In this document: positions 45,036 to 57,139 of the stretch, piece after piece | How positions within the stretch are numbered: the first letter of the stretch is position 1 | Layout: the number at the start of each line of letters is the position of its first letter | Assembly (NCBI GenBank): GCA_019137255.1 | Contig: WPDH01000199.1 | Coordinates: 51,373 to 115,372 of the forward strand | Length of the DNA stretch: 64,000 nucleotides | Source of the DNA: Corinectria fuckeliana | Lineage: Eukaryota > Ascomycota > Sordariomycetes > Hypocreales > Nectriaceae | Reading direction: 5' to 3' | Notes under the pieces: generated by a model | Told to the model about the DNA's origin: nothing | Seen by the model: the letters and a program-made list of their open reading frames with translations, nothing else | The model's database searches: none | Program-made: the position numbers and the translations under genes

Positions 45036-48000
45036 ATGCTCTCTCTCAAGCATGACATGTTCTGTCTCCTTGTAACCCTCTTCATCCATGCCGCCATCGC
45101 CAACGATGTCAACGCAGGCTTCAACGCCTACACGGCAGCCCAGGTCATGGTTGAAAAGGCCTCGCACTCATGGGAATGGGGCACGAGCGCAGAAGCCTTG
45201 CTAGAGCTGTACAACCCCGAGTTGTCCGTCTTTGGATCCGACCCGTTTCCCGGCGGCAAGATTCCCAAGGCGGACTCTACCACCTTGGCCCTTGCCTACG
45301 CCAGGCAATTCATCAACCGCAACTCAGAGGTCTTTGTCGATGACTCTGCTGTTGGTGATCCAGCCTCGCTCGGCGTGTCTGCCATTCTCCTGGGGCAGTT
45401 GGACAGTACATATCTTGACGCCTCGAACCGCCAGGCCAACTACCTCCTCAATGTGGCCCCGAGATGGAGCAACGGCGCGATTTCGCAGCGATCTGATGTT
45501 GCAGAGGTGTGGGCTGATAACATGGCCATGTCCTTTCCCTTCCGTGCGTCACATCTACCGATCTTGTCTCCTTACGCCTGTAATCAAACATAACTAACAA
45601 TGTACTTGAAAAAATACAGTGGCGTATCTAGCTGTTCAGAAGAACGATGTCTCTCTGATGGCTGACACTGTAAAGCAGTGTGGCCTGCACCGTGACGTCC
45701 TAAAAACCCGTGAAAATCTCAACTGGCGGCACATTATTGGCCCACAGTCTCAGGATACAGGGCTGTGGTCCACGGGTAACGGCTGGGCCAGCTACGGCAT
45801 GGTCCGGGTGCTGCATACCCTTCAGAAGTGGTCTAGATCATCATCTTCACTGTCATCGGAGGCCGGTCAGCTGAAGACGTGGATCAAAGAGATTCTCGAT
45901 GGCGCCATGGCCTCGGGCTTGGGTAATGGCCTGCTGCGCAACTACCTCGACGATGACAGCTGGTTTGGCGAGATCTCTGGGACCGCGATGCTCTCGGCTG
46001 TGGCTTATCGAATGGCTGTCAACGACCCGGGTATGTTTCCGCAAAAGTACATGGCTTGGGCGGACGCCAACCGCAAGGGTCTCTCGAAGCAGCAGGGCGG
46101 TGATGGCGTTTTCGTGCCCGCTGTGAACCCTTATTCCTGGCTAGATAGGACCGAGTTCACCAAAGGATCACCCGAAGGCCAGGCTTTCGCCGTGTACCTA
46201 TACACGGCGTACCGGGACTGCGTCAACGCGGGGGTATGCCAGGCACCGCCTTCATCTGTCACGACAATCGTCGATGGTGGCATTGGGCCGAGCAACATCT
46301 TGACTCACCTAAACCCGCCTGTTACGTTCTCTGAGATGCCAGATCCCACTGGGGTAGTCTGCGGCTCTGCTCAGAGCTGCGACGAAGACGGTTGCAACGG
46401 TGCCTTTGACGGTCTGGCGAAGTTCCCCATCTGCAAAGCCGGGAACAAAAAGGGTTGCAAGTGTACGGCGACGTCGAGCACCTGCGGGTCCCACCAGAGC
46501 TGCGACCTCAATGGATGTGCGGGTGCCTTCAAGGGAAAAGCAGAGTATGCCCAGTGCACCGGCAACTTCGAGGGGTGCGAATGCACAGCAACGTCGAATA
46601 CCTGCGGAGCCCATCAGAGCTGCGACCTCAACGGATGTGCCGGCGCCTTTGACGGGCTAGAGGAATTTGCAAAGTGTACCGGCAACTTCAAAGGCTGCGA
46701 ATGCACAGCAACATCAAACACCTGCGGACCCCATCAGAGCTGCGATCTCCACGGCTGCGCAGGCGCCTTTGACGGGGCATCAAAGTATGCTCAGTGCACA
46801 GGCAACTTCAAAGGCTGCGAATGTACAGCAACATCCACTACTTGCGGAACACACCAGAGCTGTGATCTCAATGGATGTTCCGGCGCCTTCAACGGGCTGC
46901 AGCCATTTGCTCAGTGTACCGGTAACTTCCTGGGCTGCGAGTGTTCACCGACGTCTACGACATGTGGCAACCCGCAGAACTGTGACCTCAACGGCTGTGC
47001 GGGCACCTTTGATCTCTCCAACGGCAAGGCTTTCTGCAGCAGGAACTTCGTGGGATGCGAGTGTGCAGCCACCTCCGGCACTTGTGGGAACCGACAAAGC
47101 TGCGATATGAACCACTGCGCCGGCGCCTTCTCTGGCAAAGAGCGTTATGCGCAATGCACCGACTTCTTCAAGGGCTGCGACTGTACAGCAACACCCAACA
47201 CGTGCGGATCGCCACAGAGCTGTGGCCTGAACGACTGCGGCGGTGCCTTTGATCTGTCCGACGGCAACGCGTACTGTGCCGAGAACTTCGTCGGCTGCAA
47301 ATGCGCGGCGAACCCGGGCACGTGTGGACCGCCGCAGAGCTGCGACAAGAACAACTGCAAGGGCGCCTTTCCAGGCAACGTGCCTACAGCCGAGTGCACC
47401 GGCTTCTTCAAGGGCTGCCAGTGTACGGCCACGGCGACGACGTGTGGGAACAAGCAGAGCTGCGACCTCAACGGATGCGCTGGTGGCTACGACTCCAAGG
47501 GCGTGGCGCGCTGCCAGGGCAACTTTCAAGGATGCGAGTGTGAGGCCACATCGGTGAGATCCCTACTGAATATCAAACATGTGCTCCGGTCACTTGCACA
47601 TGGCCGACTGGCTGACTCTGGACACGGCAGAACACGTGTGGCCAGGCACAGGCTTGCGATCTCAACGGCTGTGCTGGCACCTTTGACAGCAGCTCCAACA
47701 CGGCCCGCTGCCGGGGCAAGTTTGCGGGTTGCGTGTGTAAACCTGTCGCGGTACGTTGGCGATGCATTCGACTCCTCTTTGTAACTTACGCTGACCGTTC
47801 GCTCGCAGTCTACATGCGGCGGCATCCAGAGCTGCGATCTCAACGGCTGCGACGGTGCCTTCAACGCTGACGCTAACCCCGTCTGCATGGACAACTTCTA
47901 CGGCTGCCCGTGTAGGCCCAACCCCATCTGGATCCCGCCTCCGCCCGACCTTCCACCTCCTCCTCCTCCCGTGATCCATTCGTCCACTCTGATGATCAGT

Positions 48001-48318
48001 CTTGCCTTCCAGGTCGTCAACAACCAAGCCAGCTTCTGGTGGAACGTCTTCAACATCAACGGCGTCTTCCTCCCGGGGGGCTTGTGCAACATCCAGACCA
48101 TCGCAGAGACCAACGAAGGCTCCCAGCCGTACCCCCAGAGCTTGCCTACCTTTAACATCGACACGTTTAGCAACTGTCAATACTCCGGTTCGAGCAAGTC
48201 AGTGGGTACAATCGTCTGCGATGGCAACCCTACTGTAACATGCTCTGCTGGGAAAGGAAATACAGACTGCGGCGGCATCATCTTCGACTACACAATTGAA
48301 TGCCAGATAGTAGGCTAA
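45036..48318 (+). CDS. Secreted six-hairpin (GH105/GH88-like) glycosidase with twelve Cys-rich repeats
   Basis: Exons 45036-45543, 45620-47553, 47631-47750 and 47809-48318 total 3072 bases, 1023 residues, all joins in frame. A signal peptide (start MLSLKHDMFCLLVTLF) precedes an alpha/alpha six-hairpin domain of about 400 residues: GTSAEALLELYNPEL, GAISQRSDVAEVWADNMAMS, HIIGPQSQDTGLWSTGNGW, DDDSWFGEISGTAM. These fit unsaturated-glycuronyl/GH105-like hydrolases, though family assignment is by fold-level similarity only. Residues about 420-945 are twelve units of about 40 residues with six cysteines each. A Pro-rich hinge (DLPPPPPPVIHSS) then leads to a new C-terminal domain of about 115 residues with paired cysteines. 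The expected action is extracellular cleavage of a polysaccharide, with the repeats as a multivalent binding or spacer stalk. The gene is intact and divergent from the WSC-subtilisin gene. Confidence 0.87.
46360..47925 (+). repeat. Twelve tandem 120-base repeats coding six-cysteine modules
   Basis: The unit consensus is TCGxxQSCDLNGCAGAF, a variable turn, QCTGNFKGC, then ECTATS. DNA period is 120 bases through most of the array. Units 2-5 are the most alike; unit 1 and units 6-12 are more diverged. The third exon (47631-47750) is exactly one unit with phase-0 introns on both sides. Confidence 0.93.
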
Positions 48319-48639
48319 TGTTATATGAGAGAGAGAAAATTAGAAGTAGCGAAGCTATGGGAGCACTCATCGGATGTCTCTACTGGAACTATGGCGTATA
48401 GTGCCTGTGCTTCCACCAGGGTCTAATACTAGATATTCTAACTTGGAGTTATTGTTTATATTCTCCCTGTGACCTGCAGGTCTTAACTATCAGAGGCCGA
48501 TCTTTACTCAACTATTGCTAAATCCATACAGTAGTACACTTCATATACCACGACAGCTGAGGTGAGAAGAATGACTTTGACTCATCTGTATCATTGTATC
48601 ATCTCTTTCCAAGAGCCAGCATTTCCTTAATGGTCAGGA
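48319..48639. other. 3' flank, no gene seen
   Basis: Spacer between the glycosidase stop and the first readable piece of the decayed gene. Confidence 0.4.
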
Positions 48640-51600
48640 TCCAATCTTCAGCGCCAGCCTAGCATATAACATTTTGTTTCGACTATAATTGAACAAATCT
48701 GACTTATCTGCTTTCTTTCCGATCAAGTCACTGGTTACCTTGGAGACTAGATCTCCCTTGAAGAGCTTCTCAAGCGCATCGGCGGCGCAGACCCTTTCAA
48801 AGTCAAGCACGGAACCTCTCATGACGACAAGGACATTCAGATCCCCACTTGTAATGTGTTTGCCATCGGCGTCAAGATCCAGGTAGGCTTACCTCGGAGA
48901 GTCAAGGCAGACGTAGCCCTAGACTCGCGAAAAGCCACGGTGTTTTGAAACCTCCTGTCGACCTCATCATAACAAATCTGGATCGTAACCTGGACAACTC
49001 ACATTATTTACAGATGCATCCCAAGAACCGCGAGCAGCTGAGAGAACAGCTTGTTAACAGGTCCGGTACAGCCCTTAGCTTACAGCAGCTCCTGTTCAGC
49101 TTGGACAACGACGTGCTGCAGACAGTCCCTAAGATCGAAGGAATATCACCTGGCTCAAACGCCTAGCTTTTTCTACAGCGATCCTTCGTCAACATATACA
49201 GCGCTGCCGCAAAGGAGTATAGCCTACCGCTTGTTTCCCGTCCCAACTGCGATTGACTGCATCTGACCGGCAAATCACCAAGTACAAGGAACCGCAGGCC
49301 CAAAGACATTTCATCCCTACCGACTAGAAGGCAACGAGTAAGGGGGAAGCCAGTACACTTGATCATGTTTGCGTTGTCAATGGCAACAAACTACCGCTAA
49401 CACACAACTTAAGCTGGAACCGAATGCTGGCCACTTGAAGGGAGATGTCGCGACGGATTAGATCGGATACGCCAGTGCCCAAGCTAATTTCTAACCTTAA
49501 CCTACTAACTGGCCGACTTATGATCTGATTGACTAGCTAGTTAGCGATCCGAGTATCGCATCAAGGTGGTCAATACCATCATGACAGGGGGTTACTGCGG
49601 CTGGTGAGTTTGAATCTTACATGGAGGTGTGGATACATACATGTGATAAGAAGAGCTGACAATTCACCCACAGGCTCAATTTGTCCAAAGACGACATTTC
49701 ACGCAACATTAAGGTCAAGAAAGCTGAGTTCCACATAAGGCTACTCAAGGACATTCTAGCGGGCATTTCGACGGTTTCGGCGATCTCGCAATCGCTGGAA
49801 GCTGTCTTTAAGTCCTTCTCCGACATCATCATCCAGTGCAAGGACCAGATTCAGGAAAACTCTGTCTGGTGCTTTTTCAATGTTTTCACATGGGACGAGG
49901 CTACCCACGATGTCAGAGGATGTACGTTGGATCCCCTTGGCTAACCGTTTTTCTCCTCGATAAGGCGTGGTTTACTGACTGATACCTGACAGCTATTCAA
50001 ATCATCCGATACAAAATCTCTGGAGAGATGGTGGAGTACACTGTGCACAAGGCCTCTTACGAGGAGATTCAGATGAGCTTCGCGTTCCATGAGAAAGACT
50101 ATACCTTTTCCAAGTATCTGTGGATTAAGTTGGAAGAAGGTGGAACACGGCAACAAGTCGATCCGTGACCCGATTGACGGAACAATTGAGGTTTAATCCC
50201 AGACTTGGATGGATTCCGGCGACTGATGGATGAATGGATGGACTTTCGGAGGTCCCACTTCTCTCGTTTGACTCTTTGTTTCAGCCTCGCTTGACTCTGG
50301 TTGACAGGCCTACTTGAAGGCCATTCTCTCCAAGTGTTCAGCATCCTATCTTTAGCAGCTAGAGCATGGTCCGTCAACTCTAGACTGTATTGCGTTAGTA
50401 TTTCCTAGTCTTAATTGTGAGCATCTTCGAATCTCTTGGTTCGCCCCCAGTCTTCCCGTCTCCGTCGTAAATTTGACCGCTGCCCGCACTGCCTATAGGT
50501 TAGGTGACCACTTTGGCCGTTTCTCCATCCTGCTTTGCGTAGTTTGCCGCATGCCTTCGCGTTGTGCATCCCATTTTATGCATGGAAATAGAAAACGTTC
50601 CACCGTCTTAGATGCGCCCTTGCCAGTCTTGCCTGCGTCGATCGAGCTTGGTACGGGGGTGCCTCTGGAATGCGCCCCGTTTCAGTCACTCCCTAGGCCT
50701 GCCTCTTTGCCTTGAATCCCACGGAAAACTGATTATCCCGAGAGAGCACCCAGATCATCTTTACGCTGTTGGTGCCTATCACGAATATCATGGGTATCTA
50801 GCGTATCTCAGTGTATCTAAATAAAGTCGATGGAGAAAACACCATATTTGCATCTGGCGGCGGAAAGCTGACCAAGATAATGCAAACAACCAATACGACT
50901 GCTAATCTGTGGCGCCCGCAAGAGATCCAGCTCGCGACGTCGCCTGGGAAGGAGTCCATTTCCTTCAAGTCCTATACGAGCACGATTTTCTGCTCGACAA
51001 GGACAAGCAGCCAGCGAGTGACGTCAGGCTCTCCATGACTCATGCTACGATCTTGACCAAAGGTCTTCTCTCTTCCATCAGGGTAGTGGTTGATGCTCTA
51101 CTTCGTGCGCTATCATCTCTAGCGAGCTCGGCTGTAAAGCTGTTAGATGCGGAGATCTTCATCCCCACCATCTCTGATATTCTCAATGTGACCGGCATTC
51201 ACAGGATTTCTTTTGGACCTTCTTACTTGAATCGCCGCTGTTGGATTCACGGTCGTCTACAAGATTATCTAGAACGAGTCGCTGTTCCCCGACAACAAAG
51301 ATTTTAAGGATATGATCATGGCCAAGAGCTGGAACGAATTGACGGCTGTGTTTGGAAAACGTGCACGGCGCTCGTCATCAGCACCGAACGGCAGCGCAAA
51401 TCATGATTTATCCTCAAGGGCTTCGTCACGTTATGGGCCCCTGAGTGTTGTCCAAAAGACGGTCCACATTGGCGGTTCATACTACCGTTGGCTTCACCTT
51501 GTTCATGACCAACACTGTAAGTACAATGGTGGCTGAGGTCACGACGGGAGACAACCCGTTGAGCATTTTCTCAGTTTGCTGCAGGCGTCACCATAGCCGG

Positions 51601-52067
51601 AATGCAGTTCAGAGCCAACGCGCTGGCGACGAGGTACCCCATCTATAATCTCGGTGTCGACTGATTATCTAAGGCCACGGCCCTAGCCGTCAACGTCAAC
51701 AAAGCCATCTGCGGCGGCCCGGCGCAGAAGCTGTTTGCCGCCACGGATACCATCTTCAAAGAGCTGCTCGTCAACGATAGAAGAGCCACGGGAGACATCA
51801 TTGACTCGATCCTCGTCATTCCTGCCATGTTCGTCACCGACTGGCACTTTTACGAGCTGAGTGGAAAACCAGCCGGCCAGATGCAATATGCAATCAGCAG
51901 CTATCGTGGGTGAGGTGACGAATCTAGCTCAATACTCTCGAGTCTCGTATGCGAGTTCTATGAACCTTAAGGGCCCGGAGAGCAAGCTAATCCCTATTGG
52001 AGTCATAGTAATGGTTAATGTGGTTGGCGCGGGTTTACAGATATTGGAGGCAGTCCTGTCGGAATAG
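48640..52067 (+). pseudogene. Decayed large gene (or two genes) of unknown family
   Basis: A chain of coding-like pieces on the plus strand in changing frames: LLKRIGGADPFKVKHGTS, PTCNVFAIGVKIQ (about 48770-48890), DLIITNLDRNLDNSHYLQMH and LLFSLDNDVLQTVPKIEGIS (48950-49165), NGNKLPLTHNLSWNRMLA (about 49380), LLKDILAGISTVSAISQSLE (49740-49800), IIRYKISGEMVEYTVHKASY and KYLWIKLEEGG (50000-50150). A second block has LLSSIRVVVDALLRALSSLA, FIPTISDILNVTGI (51060-51210), then FKELLVNDRRATGDIIDSIL-like pieces and LIPIGVIVMVNVVGAGLQIL (51980-52050). Stops and shifts separate them throughout. The texture suggests one protein of about 1,000 residues with amphipathic-helical C-terminal half, now dead. 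I do not recognise the family. Confidence 0.6.
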
Positions 52068-52668
52068 TAACTTAAATGTGGAGGAGTTTACTTTTTATTA
52101 TCTCACCGGCCTGAATTATTACATTTGTTTTCAGTAAACTAAGAATCCATTCCCAATCACTCACACGTCTCCGTGCACCAAGATGCACTAAAACCAACTG
52201 AGCCGAAACATTTAGGGCACTGGAGCGAACCTCGGAGCTTCAATATCCACGTCGGCGCCTTGGCCGACCTTCCGTTCTTTGAGGTGGAGGCAGCCGGTCT
52301 CATGGACGAAATGTCCTACATCATCCATGGCATCTCCAGCATCTATTACTACGAAGATCCCTGCAATAATGATCAATAATATTACTGCACCACAGCGGCC
52401 AGTACATAGGAGCTGCTATTATATGTTAACATTAAGGGTGTTCTTATCTACACTAGCTACATTTTCATACTCGACAGTTCGTAGTCGGCATCGCTGGATA
52501 TGGAACAGCATGCCGGAAGTTATGCCTTTACATTAAGGGCCTCTAGCATGGTAACAAACAACCTGAATATGGGCTGAGGTTTGTGTACAAGTATATAGAA
52601 GAGTCGCCAACCTCTACTAGACAAATCGCGAGTCTTGCGTATCTGTGTACCACTCTTCAAGATCAACC
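52068..52668. other. Intergenic, no gene seen
   Basis: Small frames at 52173-52379 (GHWSEPRSFNIHVGALADLP, EVEAAGLMDEM) may be a last weathered fragment. No family was recognised. Confidence 0.4.
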
Positions 52669-54031
52669 CTAAACGATAATCGGTCTACACGGACTAGCCT
52701 TCAGAATCTCTTTCCCCTCATCATAGTCATCAACCCTCCCATCTTGATCCCACAAGGCCGCAAGAACCTGCCTGTCGCCCTTCCATGGAGACCGTGAATG
52801 CATAACAGCATAGTTCTAAGTATCTCAATATCAGTTTCGTGAGGCTCGAAAGAAGTCGGCCAATTCAGATAAAAAGCTTACGTCAAGTAAAACCAAATCT
52901 CCCTGTTCCCATTTCACTAAAACCTGTGAAGACTCTGCGATATGGAGGGCGAGGTCCAGATGTTTCTTTTCGATTTGCTCTCCGTCACCATATTGGGGAG
53001 GCGGATGGTACGAGTTGTCATCTCCTCTAAAGGGGGGCTCTGTCGCTCCGTGATGCGTGCTGCGACCCCAAGCGCTGGTCACATTACCAAACCACGTTGC
53101 AAGCCCGGTTTCTTTATGAATCCTGACCACTAAACCAGGGTAAGCTAGGCGTTGAAGCAACCAAGAAAGTGTAGAACTCACATGGGGTGGTATGAGTAAC
53201 TGTCAAGCTGCCATCCTCGTTCCACTCAAACACATTGCTGTGCCGTCTCACCTCTTTTTCAATCTTTTTCCGTGCTGTGATTTCATCATCTGTCGGCAGT
53301 ACATGCTGTCCATATGCCCCAAAGACGCTTGTTCCTGTGTTGGACACCACATTTTCCTTGCCATAGCGGTATACATAGCGGATACCTTTCTTCAACAGTT
53401 TTTCGTAAAACTCAGGTGCTTGTCGCTTTATCTCGGAGGCCAGTTGGATACTTGAATTAATCGGTGTTTCACCACCTGAGCCTCTTGTCAGTTCAACCAG
53501 TCGACCAATATCCAGGGACACATATCCACCTACCCGACTGCGCTGGCACAAGAGCTGAGAAGGTCAACCAAGCCGGATTAATTGTCGACCAGCCGTACTC
53601 ATTATGGGGCCAAATTGGCATTTCAGGAGGCCTAAAGAAGACATGAGTTTGGGCTGCGTTCTTTGAGACAAACGAACTCACCCCTCGTTGGCCGTCTTGA
53701 TGTTCTTAGCCAGTACAGTACGTATTGGAGGTCTACCGACCTCTTCGTGGGCCCTGAATCCAAAAGCATGAGCGATTTCGCTGTAGTCCTGTGGGCTTCG
53801 GATGGGAAGCCCTCGGATCAAGGCAGCCCCTCCATGTCGTTTGACGAGCTCAAAGAGGTTTCCGGAGTCCGAAAACTCCCTGAGGGCATTGACATAGTCA
53901 TCGAGGGATGCCAGTGGTGAGGCCACTGCCTTCAAAGCTAGCGGGAATAGTGCACTCCATCCAAACCCAAGATGCGCGGTGTCTTGTTGGCCGGTAAATG
54001 CAAACTCCTCAAACGTAACGTGGGACGCCAT
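52669..54031 (-). CDS. TauD/TfdA-family Fe(II)/2-oxoglutarate-dependent dioxygenase
   Basis: Five exons, all joins in frame, about 365 residues. Exon 1 starts MASHVTFEEFAFTGQQDTAH and includes GGAALIRGLPIRSPQDYSEI. The iron-binding facial triad appears as His-x-Glu in PIWPHNEYGWS and the distal His in NYAVMHSRSPWKGDR, where the nearby Arg is placed to bind 2-oxoglutarate. The middle carries RYVYRYGKENV, WNEDGSLTVTHTTP and HKETGLATWFGNV, typical of fungal TauD-like hydroxylases. Family members oxidise small molecules, either in sulfur catabolism or as tailoring enzymes in secondary metabolism. The HxE in place of HxD is an accepted variant. It is divergent from the transporter gene by 506 bases. 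No lesion was seen. Confidence 0.9.
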
Positions 54032-54537
54032 CGTATCGAGATGAAAGGGTGTTGCTCTTGGTATGAACTGACTGTGAAAGGAAACCCGCGAAACAACCAG
54101 TTATTAGCTGTCTTAATTCTTGTTAATTGGCATGGCCCGGTGGGAGAAGACGTGATGTGGATATACAATGGCGTGCCTTGCCAAGACTCCCTCCCAGGCA
54201 AGCTCAATGCAAGGTATTAACCTTGATACAAGATATGTGGTGTTACATTGATAAGCAAAGCGTGTCTGACAGTGGATTCATACTAAGCGAATAACGCTGG
54301 GATCCCCATATTTCGTCAGGGTTCTTACAAAGGACGATGAGGGAAATCGGCTTGATTGCGTGATTCTATTTCATCTAGTGAAGTCTGGGTAATGGCGTGA
54401 TTGAGAGCTAGTGAAACGAGCAGAATCTACTATTTGTGGCAGGTATGTAGACTGTCATTCTGATCTGCCTTCTTTAACCTGCATCATTGAGTAATTGCAA
54501 CCCTTTGTTGACGCCAGCGTATACTTATGACACGGCG
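54032..54537. promoter_or_regulatory. Shared divergent promoter region
   Basis: It lies between the starts of the dioxygenase (minus) and transporter (plus) genes. A frame at 53972-54220 is antisense to the dioxygenase start and not considered real. No distinct motif was identified. Confidence 0.45.
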
Positions 54538-56169
54538 ATGGCCGAATCTGTCGACAAACCGAAAGAGGCGGAGCCGTCTCCGCTGGGCGTTAGCGACAAC
54601 CCTGAAAGCGTTCAAGCACTGAGGTACAGTTGGTACAGAGGTGTCTTCTTCCAAGTAACTGTCGTAGGGATTGCGGCGTTTGCTGCCCCTGGACTATGGA
54701 ATGCCATGAACTCTGTGGGAGCTGGAGGCCAGCAATCCCCATTTCTTGTGATGTGAGATTTCCCTCAAACAACGCAGACTACCCAGTACGCTGATTTGAG
54801 AAAAAAGGGCAGGCAACGCGTTGCTGTTTTCTCTCATGACAGTCACCTGCCTCACAGGAAGTATCGTCGCCAATCGATTCGGCCTCAGGAACACTTTGAT
54901 TTTCGGGACGACGGGATACGTGCTTTACTCAGCCGCACTATACACCAACAACAGATACGGAGTCGAGTGGTTTATCTATGTCGGATCTGCGGCATGTGGA
55001 ATAACCGCTGGTCTGTTTTGGTCAGCCGAGGGCGCCATCATGCTCAGTTACCCTGAGCCGGACAAGAGAGGAAAATACCTCGCGTACTGGCTTTGCTTCC
55101 GAAACAGCGGTGGAATCCTGGGTGGAATCATCAACTTGGCCTTCAATGCCAATGGAAAAACCACCGGCAAGTTGGATTGGCGAACGTACATTGTCTTTGT
55201 GGTTCTTCGTGAGTATGACTCAACGTATGATAGACACCAACTTACCTCGCCGCAGAATGCTTAGGCCCTGTCTTTTCCTTTCTACTTTCACCGCCAGAAA
55301 GGGTTCAGCGACGGAATGGAACTCGAGTGCATAAACCAGAACGCATCACGGACCTTGCGGAGCTCAAGGCTATGGGACGAGTGGCCATGCGGAAGGAGCT
55401 TCTTCTTCTGTACGATGACTGTTTCACGAGATCTGGCTTGGTTAATTGATGCTGACACCTTTTCAGGACCCCCTACTTCCTCTACATCAATTGGTCTCCT
55501 CCTTACATCGGATCATATGTGTCTTTGTACTTCTCTGTTCGCGCTCGGGCTCTTGCTTCTCTCGTCTCCGCCTTGGCTCAGATTGTTGCGTCGCTGTTTT
55601 TAGGAAGTTTCCTAGATTGGACACGTCTTTCAGTCAATACCAAAGCGATATGCTCGTTTGGCTTTATCATGTCGCTGATCGGCGGTTGTTGGATCTGGGG
55701 GACCATAGTCCAGCGGGAGTACAACTCCAACCCACCTGGGCTAGACTGGGTGGATGATGGTTTTGGGCGTGGTTGGGCCCTCTACATTTTCTGGCAGGTG
55801 AACTGGGCTCTGACTTACAACCAAGCCTACTGGCTTATCGCAAACTTCGCAAGGGAGCCGGCGGATTTCCCTAGGTTGACGAGCTACCTCAGAGCGCTTG
55901 AGAGCGCTGGACAGTGCATCTCGTCTGGCATCAGCTCAACCTCTACACCTGTAAGTGTCTGGATTTGCTCTCATGGTATTCCACCAGTTAATTATCTAAC
56001 TTAATTGCAGCTCATCACGGCATTAGGGATCAGCTTTGGACTGTGGGGTGTGGCAATCATTCCAGCTTTCGTGGTTGTTCGTAAGATTGGCATTGATTAT
56101 GTCGGCATCAAAACTGAAGAGAACGGGACGGAAGACGATGATACGGTGAAGAAACGAGAAATCACTTGA
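54538..56169 (+). CDS. UNC93-like major facilitator transporter
   Basis: Five exons. The start MAESVDKPKEAEPSPLGVSD is chosen over upstream codons. About 11-12 hydrophobic segments follow, beginning YRGVFFQVTVVGIAAFAAPG and AGNALLFSLMTVTCLTGSIV. The characteristic loop is SAEGAIMLSYPEPDKRGKYL, with FRNSGGILGGIINLAFNANG after it and the late YIFWQVNWALTYNQAYWL. These match fungal UNC93/DUF895 MFS proteins. Introns lie at about 54754-54808, 55210-55256, 55410-55466 and 55950-56010. The C-terminus is charged (EENGTEDDDTVKKREIT). Such transporters are often found in small metabolic clusters, but substrate cannot be predicted. It is intact and divergent from the dioxygenase gene. Confidence 0.92.
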
Positions 56170-56671
56170 ACGCGGTTTTGCTATGCTTGAACCGTTGCTA
56201 GTTTGATTCCAACTTTTGTTAGTGGAAAGGCATGGCTGTCGCTTAAGAAAGTCAAATGAAAAGAGGTACATAAGACACCTTGAACTTCATCTACCATTGT
56301 TACTCCACTTGTCACCCAGCCTATCCCTTAACCGTTTCTCGTCCTTTCGTGCAACTCCAAAGACAACAGCTCCATTCTCAAGTGCTCTCAGCGGGGGGGG
56401 GGGGCTCAACTTTCCATCACCACTTACCCCCCTTCCAGAGTTGATCAAGGTTGATATCCAGCTCAGGATGCCTCCAGAAGTCTTCAGTTCACAGTCACCG
56501 TACTACTCTATACTATCAATAGACCTTCACCTAGCAGACCAACTTCGTCGTCTTGATACAGAGTTCGCATCTCCAACTCACCACTAGCCGTCTGCAGGAC
56601 CGTCACTTCACTTTCGCAGTGCATCGCTTTCTTGTTGATTCTTTCGAGATAGCAAGTCGCCGGAAACATTG
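56170..56671. other. Intergenic, with a G-run
   Basis: 3' flank of the transporter gene. It contains an uninterrupted run of about twelve G near 56393-56404. No gene seen. Confidence 0.45.
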
Positions 56672-57139
56672 TCACTGTCCAGGCCAAGCGGAGAAAGACC
56701 TAGTCGCCAACAACAATAGCAAATACCAAATGCCCCCGCGGTTTTCTCTCGGGAACCTGGCAAAGATACTGGCTGTAGATGGTTGACGGTTCAATGGAGA
56801 TATTTCCAAGATTATCCCGGCCCTGAGAGTTTCTGTAGTTTGTTTCAGCCGGCCCCATCCTTGTGTTAGTGTTGACAAATTCTCATCAAATATCTTCGTG
56901 TATATCTGTAGTAGCCTTTCTTGGCCCGGCAACAAGAGGTTCGGCGCATCTCGTCCTTGACGAGCTAGGGCAACGAGCTTCTTGTGCTCCTCGTCTTGGT
57001 TCGGATTGCGATTGTAGTCATCCTTGCAAAGACGCAACTGAAGTTCGAGAGGCACACCGGGAAGGTTCCGCGGCGGTTGAAGGACGGCCGCTGTTTTCTC
57101 GCTGTCTCCCGTGCTCCCGTATCGCAGATGAGATGCAGC
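56672..57139 (-). other. Open frame of unknown status (possible 3' exon)
   Basis: One frame is open from 57139 to a stop at 56672 and reads LPGVPLELQLRLCKDDYNRN and LLLPGQERLLQIYTKIFDEN, rich in charged helical sequence. It has no good ATG but is preceded by an intron-acceptor-like CTTAG at about 57140. It may be the last exon of a gene whose 5' part I cannot assemble, or a relic. No family was recognised. Confidence 0.35.

Noticed and set aside
46309..47894. Several long minus-strand open frames across the Cys-rich repeats
   Set aside because: They mirror the 120-base period of the plus-strand repeats and have no start, domain or splice support.
56393..56404. G-run as a G-quadruplex or regulatory element
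   Set aside because: A single mononucleotide run with no further G-tracts; more likely a slippage-prone tract or assembly-sensitive site.
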